The notes below the pieces were generated by a model, which saw nothing but the letters and a program-made list of their open reading frames with translations, had not been told where the DNA came from and made no database searches. Positions 17,566 to 25,572 of a DNA stretch of 64,000 bases are shown here, one piece after another. The position numbers and the translations under genes were made by a program. Source of the DNA: Bacteroidota bacterium (GTDB lineage Bacteria; Bacteroidota; Bacteroidia; Cytophagales; Cyclobacteriaceae). Each line of letters opens with the position of its first letter. Within the stretch, counting starts at the first letter, position 1. The DNA is taken from the NCBI GenBank assembly GCA_023417785.1, contig JAEZEH010000031.1, positions 62,001-126,000 of the forward strand, written 5' to 3'.

Positions 17566-18594
17566 TCAATAAGGGTTGAGTTTGTACTTGTTCCGACCTT
17601 TATATTTGATAAGCTCCGGATAGTTCTCGCCGTAATGCGGATTTTGTTTTTTGTGAATGGGATGAACCCGGCTGCGATACTCGCGGTTACCATGCGCGTG
17701 CGTAATCTGCGCCCGGCATTTCTTAATAAAACACCGGCGAAGTTCAGGTATCCGATAAGTGGCGCCTATGTTAACATTAAAAGCATTGAACTTATGCTGA
17801 ATGGATGACGCTGACTCGGGAATAGATGTACTGAAACTCTTAACCTCGAACGAGGGTCGGACGAACAATCTGAAGTATTCTGACATTTCCCGTTCAATGG
17901 CTACTCCTATGTTCAGAAACAACCCCCGGTCTATCAGACTGTTATCAAACTGCTTTCCAAGTTTATATCCACCGAGATTGAGATCGGCCACCACCAGATA
18001 TTCGTCGTAGCGATAAACGCTTGCCCCGAAGGAGCCGAAATACTTCTTAAGAAAAAAGCCTTTAAGGTCTGGCGAGAAATTGTTTATCTCGTCACTATGT
18101 GTCAGGGGTTTGAAATCACCAATGTTGGTGTATTCGAAAGAGTAGCCGCCACCGATGCGGTATCGATCGAATTCAATATGAAGCGTAGCCCTAAGCGGAA
18201 TATGAAATGCCCCGGCTTTGAAACCGATCTCTTCAGCGTCTGAATCAAATAAAGGTCCGTTGATCGTCCCGAGCGGATCGGTTTCCACCTTGTTAAACCA
18301 GTTGGTAAGCGCAGTGGTACTAGGAGGTTGGAAGATTACGGGTCCTGAATTAGGGTTCTGTAACAACTGGAATCCTTCGAACTCGTGCTTCAGGGTTGAG
18401 TGGCCGTATCCGGTGCTCAATCCGAATGTCAATTTGCTTAATAGTCGTCGTAGGGAACTCGGGCCCTGCCTTTTGATATAGAAATGCTCGAGGGGAATGG
18501 TCGCATCCCTTTCATTCTCGTATTGCGCCTGAATATCCGTCGCCGCAAGCAGGCACACGACAAGACAAAACGTTATGGCCCTTAGTTGGTTCAA
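17566..18594 (-). CDS. Secreted protein, possibly an outer-membrane beta-barrel, unknown
   Basis: This 342-residue protein has a signal peptide (NQLRAITFCLVVCLLAATDIQAQ). Alternating hydrophobic stretches rich in Tyr, Phe and Gly (GLSTGYGHSTLKHEFEG; RIGGGYSFEYTNIGDF) suggest an outer-membrane barrel. The last ~40 residues are strongly basic (ELRRCFIKKCRAQITHAHG). There is no ATG: an in-frame stop lies upstream (18634-18636) and TTG at 18594 is the only sensible start. No family is recognised. The gap to gyrA is 192 bp, so it has its own promoter or depends on read-through. Confidence 0.7.
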   Translation of the reverse strand: MNQLRAITFCLVVCLLAATDIQAQYENERDATIPLEHFYIKRQGPSSLRRLLSKLTFGLSTGYGHSTLKHEFEGFQLLQNPNSGPVIFQPPSTTALTNWFNKVETDPLGTINGPLFDSDAEEIGFKAGAFHIPLRATLHIEFDRYRIGGGYSFEYTNIGDFKPLTHSDEINNFSPDLKGFFLKKYFGSFGASVYRYDEYLVVADLNLGGYKLGKQFDNSLIDRGLFLNIGVAIEREMSEYFRLFVRPSFEVKSFSTSIPESASSIQHKFNAFNVNIGATYRIPELRRCFIKKCRAQITHAHGNREYRSRVHPIHKKQNPHYGENYPELIKYKGRNKYKLNPY

Positions 18595-18776
18595 AAATGA
18601 TCTCTTATTGGCGCCAAATCTAAAAAATATGCCCTATTTCCAGGGTTTTAAACGGTAAATGTAAGACAAATCTGAGAAGTATCCTATACGCCCGCACGAT
18701 CCCATAACGACGGAAAAGCCTGAACCTTGCCCTCGAACCCTGAATCAGACACTTGAGCTCCGAGCCTTGAGCCGCC

Positions 18777-18879
18777 CTTCCGCGCATTCTTCCGTGCGAT
18801 CTGCGTGTTCTGCGAGAGGGAAAGGGACTCCAAAGTTTCTCGCAAAAGTCGCTGAAAACGCAGACGAAACCGCAGAAAT
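18777..18879. repeat. Dispersed imperfect palindromic repeat, inside-out form
   Basis: The 18595-18913 gap carries no gene. Within it, CTTCCGCGCATTCTTCCGTG leads into ATCTGCGTGTTCTGCGAGAG. After a short spacer the partly complementary arm follows: TTTCTCGCAAAAGTCGCTG, then AAACGCAGACGAAACCGCAG. The same two half-elements occur at 59318-59543. Here the order is right half, spacer, left half, matching the junction between the two tandem units there. Flanking sequence (18715-18775) is also loosely repetitive, with CTTGAGC-like words. No transposase is nearby. Confidence 0.75.
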
Positions 18880-18913
18880 GAATCTATGGATCTTGGAACT
18901 TAACCCTTGAAAT

Positions 18914-20353
18914 CTAGTAATACCTGTACGCCACCGGCTTGCTCTCAAGCGACGAGAACGTATGGAAAAGCGTCTGCCCTTTCTTTGCCGTGTACGTGAA
19001 TGTGTATCCATTGGGGTGACCATTGCGTATGCGGAATGTAACCGTATTCGCTCCCTCACTCATCGGCACCCGCGAGTAGTAGATACTATGGGGTAACGTT
19101 TGCCAGCTGCGTGTGTCAGCTTTCTCGGTGATGGCATTGACAACACCAATCAACGCGCCAAGTTGGTCGTTCTCCTTTCGCACACTGTGTTCGGTAGCTT
19201 TCTTCAGGGCGGCTCTGAGAAGGCCTTTACTTAGTTCCTCCACCATTCTTTGCTTCAGACTGTAGAAGGCAATTTGATTTATATCCTCCGACAATTCCAG
19301 CGGATAGATCTTGTCGCCGCTTTCAATTTCCGCGCGTTGAAAGTAGAGAGGTCTTTCCTGGTAGCGCGGGAATGCCACACGGAACACCTCGAGAGACTTC
19401 AGGTCATTTTTTTCCTTGTCCTCCTTCAGTTGGAACGGGAAGCTCATGCCCATGCTGCTATTGGTAAATACCACCATGTTGTTGTCGCGGTGATCAATAA
19501 CGAAGTTGATTCCCCACTCATCCTTAACAGGGGCCAGTCCGTTGTGCCAGAAGAAAACCAGATCCGCCTCGTGTGTGGGTGGTGTATATCCGGTCATACC
19601 GAATTTGTTCTTGAAATATTCGAGCTCTTCTTTAAGTCCTGATCGGAACGCTGTGTAAAGCAAATCCTCTTTTAATTGCTGTGGCGCATTCAGCCTGAAT
19701 AGTTCCTGATATTCTTTTTCATAAACTTCGATGGCGTTTCGATAGGCGATGAAAGCGTTGTTATAATCTTTCACCGACTGATAGATGATACCCATCAGCG
19801 TATGTATGAATCCATCCCGCTGCAGTTTACCCGGCGAGGAGTACTTGTCATTGAGTTGATTCAGGCGGATGTTGAGGCGCCGGCACTCCACCAGCGCCTC
19901 CTCCGGACGATTCATTTTCAGGAAGTTAATGGCTTTGAAATAGAGTACCATGAGATGCTCATGGTCCTCACCACGATACGGGGAGAAGTTTGGATTACTG
20001 AGGTATGAAACTGCCTGAGCAAGGTAATTGACACGATAGTCTTCGCCGAAGAGAAAGGCTTTTTCGAATGCAGCATTGGAGGCTTCGTAGTTTCCTAGAA
20101 TACTGTTCAGCAGACCTTTGTTGGCGAAGTAGATGAACCTGTTTTTGCCTTCGCCGTCACGTGAGTTGCGTTGCAATGTCTCAAGAGCCGTGCGCAGGTC
20201 GCCGTTTTCAAATTCGCGATTGAAACTCCAGTGTCGCTGGTAATAATTTGCACAGGAAGAGGTCAGTACCACGACCGCCAGCAAACACCACCAGCGCGTT
20301 TTCCCAGGACGCGCGTGATGTACCTGAAAGCCGTTTCCTGAGGACTTCATCAT
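18914..20353 (-). CDS. COG3014-type lipoprotein with TPR-like helices
   Basis: This 479-residue protein has an N-terminal membrane segment and lipobox (LLAVVVLTSSCANYYQ, Cys about residue 34), so it is probably a lipoprotein. Residues 45-240 are TPR-like helices (ESLRTAL-type and EALVECRRLNIRLNQL segments). The C-terminal half is beta-rich and ends near FRIRNGHPNGYTFTYTAKKG. The layout matches the uncharacterised COG3014 family, which often sits beside LpoB-like genes, as here (7 bp from the next gene upstream). It may take part in peptidoglycan synthase control; that role is inferred from the neighbour. Confidence 0.75.
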   Translation of the reverse strand: MMKSSGNGFQVHHARPGKTRWWCLLAVVVLTSSCANYYQRHWSFNREFENGDLRTALETLQRNSRDGEGKNRFIYFANKGLLNSILGNYEASNAAFEKAFLFGEDYRVNYLAQAVSYLSNPNFSPYRGEDHEHLMVLYFKAINFLKMNRPEEALVECRRLNIRLNQLNDKYSSPGKLQRDGFIHTLMGIIYQSVKDYNNAFIAYRNAIEVYEKEYQELFRLNAPQQLKEDLLYTAFRSGLKEELEYFKNKFGMTGYTPPTHEADLVFFWHNGLAPVKDEWGINFVIDHRDNNMVVFTNSSMGMSFPFQLKEDKEKNDLKSLEVFRVAFPRYQERPLYFQRAEIESGDKIYPLELSEDINQIAFYSLKQRMVEELSKGLLRAALKKATEHSVRKENDQLGALIGVVNAITEKADTRSWQTLPHSIYYSRVPMSEGANTVTFRIRNGHPNGYTFTYTAKKGQTLFHTFSSLESKPVAYRYY

Positions 20354-20360
20354 TCAGGTG

Positions 20361-20930
20361 TTATTGTCTGACTATCTTCTTGATTTCACGTTGGCCGTAC
20401 CAGACGCGTTTGTTCGTCTCCAGATCGGTAAGGAACAACGTAGTCACATAGTTCACCACGCGTTTGCGGTTGGCGGTATCCGTCTCAGAATTCATTTCGC
20501 CGAATAACATCAGGTCAGCACCTGCTTCGCGACCCCACTGCGCCATTGTTTCCGCGGAAGCGAATTCCTGTTGCTCCGCGCGTTCGCGCCTGAGCTGATC
20601 CCGAAACTCATCCGACTCAACAAGGTCGGCTAACCCGGAATTGTGTATTACCATCTCGAACTTTTTCACATAATTATTTGCATCAATGTGTTCGGAAGTG
20701 CGATTGCGAATCGTTCCAACGACGATCACTGGTTTACGTCCCTTTTGCTGAGCGTAATCTTTATAGTTCTGGGAGTTGACGAGATCGAAAATCATCTGGT
20801 CGGCCACCATTCGGGAATCCGAGTCGTTCCAACGGCCACTGAGGTCAACCTGTGTCGACGGGTCCACACGATTAACGGCTGGCGCACACGCTGCGAATAA
20901 CAAAATAAAAACGGTAAACATCCTGTTCAT
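20361..20930 (-). CDS. lpoB: LpoB-like penicillin-binding-protein activator lipoprotein
   Basis: This 189-residue protein has a short signal with a lipobox (FILLFAACAPAVNR) and then VDLSGRWNDSDSRMVADQMI, a start typical of the LpoB/YcfM family. Further family features are VIVVGTIRNRTSEHID, REAGADLMLFGEMNSETD and the end motif TNKRVWYGQREIKK. In enterobacteria LpoB is an outer-membrane lipoprotein that stimulates PBP1b. Here it lies 7 bp upstream of the COG3014-type lipoprotein gene and the two form a pair. The PBP partner is not in the window. Confidence 0.82.
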   Translation of the reverse strand: MNRMFTVFILLFAACAPAVNRVDPSTQVDLSGRWNDSDSRMVADQMIFDLVNSQNYKDYAQQKGRKPVIVVGTIRNRTSEHIDANNYVKKFEMVIHNSGLADLVESDEFRDQLRRERAEQQEFASAETMAQWGREAGADLMLFGEMNSETDTANRKRVVNYVTTLFLTDLETNKRVWYGQREIKKIVRQ

Positions 20931-20985
20931 AGTCCGGGGTTTGATGCGATACGAAATTCAAAAACCTTGCCGGGAATACGGCAAA

Positions 20986-21654
20986 TCAGGCCATAAGGTT
21001 GTTGCCTTGAACCTGTTTCAGCTGACTGATAACATTAACCGGATTTTCCGCTGAGAAAACAAAATTTCCGGCTACCAGTACGTCGGCGCCGGCGCCGATG
21101 AGCGCTGCCGCGTTCTGCTGGTTAACACCACCGTCGATCTCGATCAGCGCTTTTGAGTTGTGCCGGATAATCAATTCCTTGAGCGCCTTTACTTTGGCAT
21201 ACGTGTGTTCGATGAATTTCTGGGCGCCAAAGCCAGGGTTTACCGACATCACACAAACGACGTCGACGTCGGCGATAATGTTTTCCAGGGTTGAGACCGA
21301 AGTATGCGGATTGAGGGCAACGCCTGCCTTACAACCAAGACTATGGATCTGCTGAAGGTTACGATGAAGATGAGGGCACGCCTCAACATGAACGGATATT
21401 ACTGAAGCTCCGGCACGCGCAACTTCCCCGGTAAACCGCTCCGGCTCAACGATCATGAGGTGCACGTCCAGAGGCTTTTGTGCGTGACGCTTCACGGCAT
21501 TGAGAACAGGGAAACCAAACGAGATATTCGGGACAAACACTCCGTCCATTATGTCGACGTGAATCCAGTCGGAGGAACTCCCGTTCAGCATATGGATCTC
21601 CTGTTCGAGGTTTCCAAAATCAGCGGCAAGAATAGAGGGTGCGATCAGCGGCAT
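20986..21654 (-). CDS. rpe: Ribulose-phosphate 3-epimerase
   Basis: This 222-residue TIM barrel interconverts ribulose 5-phosphate and xylulose 5-phosphate in the pentose phosphate pathway. The hallmarks are present: APSILAADFGNLEQEI, the metal and catalytic motif WIHVDIMDGVFVPNISFG, HLMIVEP, VMSVNPGFGAQKFI, and the second catalytic Asp with the phosphate loop in IEIDGGVNQQNAAAL and GADVLVAGNFVF. The length is standard. It is on the same strand as the LpoB gene with a 55-bp gap. Confidence 0.97.
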   Translation of the reverse strand: MPLIAPSILAADFGNLEQEIHMLNGSSSDWIHVDIMDGVFVPNISFGFPVLNAVKRHAQKPLDVHLMIVEPERFTGEVARAGASVISVHVEACPHLHRNLQQIHSLGCKAGVALNPHTSVSTLENIIADVDVVCVMSVNPGFGAQKFIEHTYAKVKALKELIIRHNSKALIEIDGGVNQQNAAALIGAGADVLVAGNFVFSAENPVNVISQLKQVQGNNLMA

Positions 21655-21728
21655 ACGAAATGGGTTTCTGCCGCCAAAAATAACGAAACTGCCGGGACTG
21701 CCACGAAGAAAGGTATCAAACCACGACG

Positions 21729-23357
21729 CTATTTTCTCACAAGTTTGTACGTGTACTTCCTTCCATTGGCATTGATGCGAAGAAAGTATACGCCAGGAAG
21801 AAGATGTGAAACCTCCGGACTGTAATGATTATTCAACCAGGAAAATTGAGGCGTGGATCTGAATACGCTTTTTCCGTCAGCCGAAATGAGCTCAACTGTG
21901 CAGTCCGGCATCTCACCCGGATTTTTGGGACGGATGACCAGCGTATCGATCTCTTCGGCAAATGGGTTGGGAAAAACCTCAAAATCATTATTCTGAACTA
22001 CGGCTTCCATGTAGTTTACTACGGCTTGAAAGTGGGGCACACCGTATCCGGTAAGGAAGTCAGGGTTGGCGGATTGGGAAGCAGATTTCCGGATCGCCTC
22101 GAGGATTTCAAGGTTTGTAGCCGAAGGATATTTCTGCAAGACCCCTGCAGCCAGGCTGGTTATGAGTGGTGCAGCCAGCGAAGTTCCGCTGGATCTCCCC
22201 AAAGAACCGGAACTCTCAATGACACTGGTTCCCACGCCGAGCGCGGCCACGTCAGGTTTGAGTCGCTGGTCCGATGTCGGTCCTGTTGAGCTGGAGTTGG
22301 CGCGTCTGAGGTTGGCGTCGACGCTGGCTACGGCAAGTACGTCGTTGGCATCGGCCGGAGCAGTAACGATCTGCCACGAGACGTTACCTTCGTTTCCGGC
22401 ACTGACCACGACAATAATTCCGCGCTCCGCCGCCCATTGCGCGGCCCGCGAAACAACGGTGGTGGTCCCATCCATCTCGCTCTTCAGATAGTCCATCGAC
22501 GAGTCGTCGAAATCATAGTAACCCAGAGACGATTGAATGATGTCGGCTCCGGCGCTGTCGGCGCGTTCGGCCGCGAAAAGCCAGTTGTATTCCTCAACCC
22601 GGTATTCTGTCGGAACCTCTTCAGTGACGTATAGCTGATACGATGCCTTATATGCACCACCGGTGAATTCGCCGGGCTGAAATGCCGCGATCACAGAAAA
22701 CACTTCCGTGCCGTGGTCGTCATGCTGAAACACGTTATCCGAGTTGTACACGAAATCATGGGATGCCTCAAGATTGATCCTTCCATCCTGAAAGATGTGA
22801 CTGAACGGTGAAGTGATGTCAACACCCTCGAATCCGCTGTCGAGAATAGCTATCGTAATCCCTTCGCCACGGATTTCCTGTTCATGCATTTCGTCTAAGC
22901 CGATCATGCTGAGTTGCGCGTCCGTTGCTGTCGATACTTTAGCACCTTTTCTTCGTTCAATGACTTTCACCCGTCCCCGCGCCTGAAGTCTTGCCTGCGG
23001 CGCGACCAATTCAACGCGATCAACAAATGAAAGTGACTCGATCCCCGGGATAATGTCATCCTCAGCCTGTATCAGAAGACCATTCATCCAGCGCGTCGTG
23101 AAAAAAACATCAGCACCAAGTGACCGAATTTCTACAACATACTGAGGATTCACCGGCAGGTCCTGCGCGGTGATTTGTACATCATGCTTTACCCGGCGCT
23201 GGATTGCAGCCGGTGACAGGAAGGTCTCCGGTTCGGAGACTGCAAAAGGTGTTCCCGCTTTGTCGTTGAAGAATACCATATAACGATCCTTTTGAGCCCA
23301 CGCTGCGCCCGTTACCAATACCAAAAGAATCGTTAAAACGGCGCTACTCCTCACCAT
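21729..23357 (-). CDS. Subtilisin-like serine protease (S8) with T9SS type A sorting domain
   Basis: This 542-residue protease has a signal peptide (SAVLTILLVLVTGAAWAQ), an inhibitor-like propeptide, and the S8 triad: Asp near 172 (IAILDSGFEG), His215 (HDDHGTEVFS) and Ser393 (SSGTSLAAPLI). The last ~80 residues begin FEVFPNPFAEEIDTL and end GVYFLRINANGRKYTYKLVR, a T9SS type A sorting domain. It should be secreted through type IX secretion and act outside the cell. The start overlaps the upstream lipoprotein gene by 14 bp, so the two are co-transcribed. Confidence 0.94.
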   Translation of the reverse strand: MVRSSAVLTILLVLVTGAAWAQKDRYMVFFNDKAGTPFAVSEPETFLSPAAIQRRVKHDVQITAQDLPVNPQYVVEIRSLGADVFFTTRWMNGLLIQAEDDIIPGIESLSFVDRVELVAPQARLQARGRVKVIERRKGAKVSTATDAQLSMIGLDEMHEQEIRGEGITIAILDSGFEGVDITSPFSHIFQDGRINLEASHDFVYNSDNVFQHDDHGTEVFSVIAAFQPGEFTGGAYKASYQLYVTEEVPTEYRVEEYNWLFAAERADSAGADIIQSSLGYYDFDDSSMDYLKSEMDGTTTVVSRAAQWAAERGIIVVVSAGNEGNVSWQIVTAPADANDVLAVASVDANLRRANSSSTGPTSDQRLKPDVAALGVGTSVIESSGSLGRSSGTSLAAPLITSLAAGVLQKYPSATNLEILEAIRKSASQSANPDFLTGYGVPHFQAVVNYMEAVVQNNDFEVFPNPFAEEIDTLVIRPKNPGEMPDCTVELISADGKSVFRSTPQFSWLNNHYSPEVSHLLPGVYFLRINANGRKYTYKLVRK

Positions 23358-24048
23358 GTTCGATAAGACTTTGAGTCAGCATTGTTCCTTCTTCAACCAT
23401 TTTTTCACCCAGACAGGCGTCGCGGTTGCAATACTTCAGCTGCACCGTCTCCTTTTCGATCAGACCGATATCCGGAGCATAGACCTCCCGCCGGAAGTCT
23501 TTGTACAAAATCGGATCTTCTTCGTCTTCCTGCTGAACCACGGCACAATGCGAATAGGTCTGGTCACCTAACTGAACGGATTCATCAACTGAGATGAGCT
23601 CGTATTCGTCGGTGGTATCACCTGTATAAAATTGAGGTATTGTATTATAGGCATTTCCATTCCAGCGTCTCCCCTTCTCCAAAGGAAACTCCAGCACGAC
23701 ATAAGGAACGTTTCCCTGCGAGACGATCATTTGATCCTGTCTCTGGAATGCAGACCAGGTTTCGTCGGGTACCCAATTGCTTCCGTCAGTTCGGCGGAAC
23801 CGGTGGAGTATGTACGTTTGTCCACCTTCGTCATTGATAAACGAGTCTGTGGCTATCACCTTAAGGTCATAGTGGAGCGTTTCAGGGGTGGAGAGAGCGA
23901 ACCGGATTTCCTCTACGGAATATATCCGATATTGGCCGGCTTTGAGCGGAAAGTAGTTCAGATGGGTGTTACGAGTGCCTGTTTCGTCGGTTTGATCACA
24001 AGAACAGGTCAACAACACTATCACCATCCAGCCGACAAATTTTTTCAC
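23344..24048 (-). CDS. Putative lipoprotein upstream of the S8 protease
   Basis: This protein has a lipoprotein signal (KKFVGWMVIVLLTCSC). Its mature part is beta-rich, with NYFPLKAGQYRIYSVEEI followed by short strands up to TQSLIEHGEE. The open frame reaches a TTG at 24105, but a -7-like TATCTTTA lies just upstream of that (24108-24115). The GTG at 24048 gives a normal signal peptide, and an ATG at 24027 would leave only nine residues before Cys, so 24048 is preferred with limited certainty. Its 3' end overlaps the protease gene, suggesting a shared transcript. No family is recognised. Confidence 0.65.
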   Translation of the reverse strand: MKKFVGWMVIVLLTCSCDQTDETGTRNTHLNYFPLKAGQYRIYSVEEIRFALSTPETLHYDLKVIATDSFINDEGGQTYILHRFRRTDGSNWVPDETWSAFQRQDQMIVSQGNVPYVVLEFPLEKGRRWNGNAYNTIPQFYTGDTTDEYELISVDESVQLGDQTYSHCAVVQQEDEEDPILYKDFRREVYAPDIGLIEKETVQLKYCNRDACLGEKMVEEGTMLTQSLIEHGEE

Positions 24049-24137
24049 TTGCGTCACCGTTACCTTTGATTTTGTTCGCCCTGCTTCGATATTTGAGCGA
24101 TTCAACGTAAAGATATTTCTTCTTTTTGATTATTACT

Positions 24138-24707
24138 ATGGCCCTTAAGACACTGGTAAAAGTAGGTAGTATCACAAATCTGAGCGATGCCCGGTATTGT
24201 GCGGGGATGGGGGTTGATTTCCTGGGTTTCAGGGTCGTCGAAGGCCAGCCTGATGCCATTTCCGTGAAAACGTACCAGGAAATCAGAGGATGGATCACCG
24301 GCCCTCAGATCGTAGCCGAGGTTTACGGGATCAGAAACGCCGAAGAACTGGGCGAAATAATGGAAGGTTTCCGGCCGGACTACCTCGAACTTTCTGTCAA
24401 AGAATGGGAGGCTGTTGGCGGTGGCATCACGGTGCCGTTTATACTTTCCGTGGGCCCGGATGATGAAGTACCCGAAATGGCCACACCACCTGCGTATATT
24501 TTGACCAATACGGCCGAAGGATCTGTTACACGGCTCATTCCGGAGTTTGAAATCCTGGCTTCAGTATCAGACCCGGGTGAACTCGATGCTACCCTGTCAC
24601 TAACCGGCGTTTCGGGAATCAACCTCACCGGCGGGAAGGAAATCCGGCCCGGGTTGAAACAATACGATCACCTGGCAGACATTCTTGAGGCACTTGAATC
24701 GGATTAA
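24138..24707 (+). CDS. TrpF-like TIM-barrel protein lacking catalytic residues
   Basis: This 189-residue protein aligns by eye to phosphoribosylanthranilate isomerase. LVKVGSITNLSDARYCAGMG matches the TrpF start (K-I-C-G-I-T-N-L-x-D-A), and INLTGGKEIRPGLKQYDHL matches the C-terminal phosphate-site motif. However, the catalytic Cys is Gly (KVGSIT), the LHG/E segment is missing, and the catalytic-Asp region reads YILTNTAEGS. It is therefore unlikely to catalyse the tryptophan pathway step in the normal way. No other trp gene is nearby. An ATG at 24126 is an alternative start. Confidence 0.75.
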   Translation: MALKTLVKVGSITNLSDARYCAGMGVDFLGFRVVEGQPDAISVKTYQEIRGWITGPQIVAEVYGIRNAEELGEIMEGFRPDYLELSVKEWEAVGGGITVPFILSVGPDDEVPEMATPPAYILTNTAEGSVTRLIPEFEILASVSDPGELDATLSLTGVSGINLTGGKEIRPGLKQYDHLADILEALESD

Positions 24708-24987
24708 CCACGATCCCACATCAGAAACAGGAATGATTTCTCTGCGAACCAAAACATAATGACAAGAATCCGATCGCGCAATGTTTGCGTTCGGATAAGC
24801 CGGCACTGCACTCCATCAATGGCACCGTCCGGTGGCGTTGATGCCTCGGAGAAACAAAGAATGAGGGTAAGATTATGAAAGCATTTCTTCGCTCCCTCTT
24901 GCCGCTTTTCCCTCAATAGAAGACCTTATCCCCTTTTGCTTGAATCTGCCGTTTTATTCCGTTACCTTTTTCAAAAACCCATTACTT

Positions 24988-25566
24988 ATGAAACTGACTC
25001 TCTTTACAATCATTATTGCCTTATCACTCACCAGTTCGGTTTTCGCGCAGGATGATGCAGCCGTCCTGCTCGCCCTGAAGGCAGCACCGGAAGAATTGCG
25101 CGAAGGGGCTTCCGTTTACAAGTTTGGAAAGAATGGCGACCTGGTTGTAATTCGCCAGGGCACAAACGATCTGGTTTGTCTTGCCGACGACCCTTCGCAA
25201 AAAGGTTTAAACGTTTCTTGCTATCATCGTGATTTAGAGCCTTTTATGAAACGTGGTCGTATACTCAAAGGCGAGGGGAAATCGTTTCAGGAAATCTTCG
25301 ACCTCCGCGAAAAGGAAGTCAAGGAAGGCAAGCTCAAAATGCCTAAGGATCCTTCATCATTATATGTTTACACGGCCAAAGACGGCGAGTTCAATCCGCA
25401 AACCGGAGACGTAACGAAAGGTTATCTGCGTTACGTAATCTACATCCCCTACGCTACTGCAGCAAGCACTGGCCTGCCTCTCGCCCCCAGTGCCCCGGGC
25501 ATGCCCTGGATAATGGATCCCGGCACGCACCGCGCGCATATTATGATCAATCCGCCACAAAATTAA
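24988..25566 (+). CDS. Secreted protein of unknown function upstream of an amidohydrolase
   Basis: This 192-residue protein starts at ATG 24988 with a clean signal peptide (MKLTLFTIIIALSLTSSVFAQ). The mature part contains ASVYKFGKNGDLVVIRQGTN, a segment ending in a lone Cys pair region (LVCLADDPSQKGLNVSCYHR), and a C-terminal stretch PSAPGMPWIMDPGTHRAHIM. No enzyme motif was recognised. It lies 6 bp upstream of the amidohydrolase gene, so the two are co-expressed and probably work in the same compartment. The 280-bp region before it holds no other gene I can support. Confidence 0.8.
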   Translation: MKLTLFTIIIALSLTSSVFAQDDAAVLLALKAAPEELREGASVYKFGKNGDLVVIRQGTNDLVCLADDPSQKGLNVSCYHRDLEPFMKRGRILKGEGKSFQEIFDLREKEVKEGKLKMPKDPSSLYVYTAKDGEFNPQTGDVTKGYLRYVIYIPYATAASTGLPLAPSAPGMPWIMDPGTHRAHIMINPPQN

Positions 25567-25572
25567 CATGCT

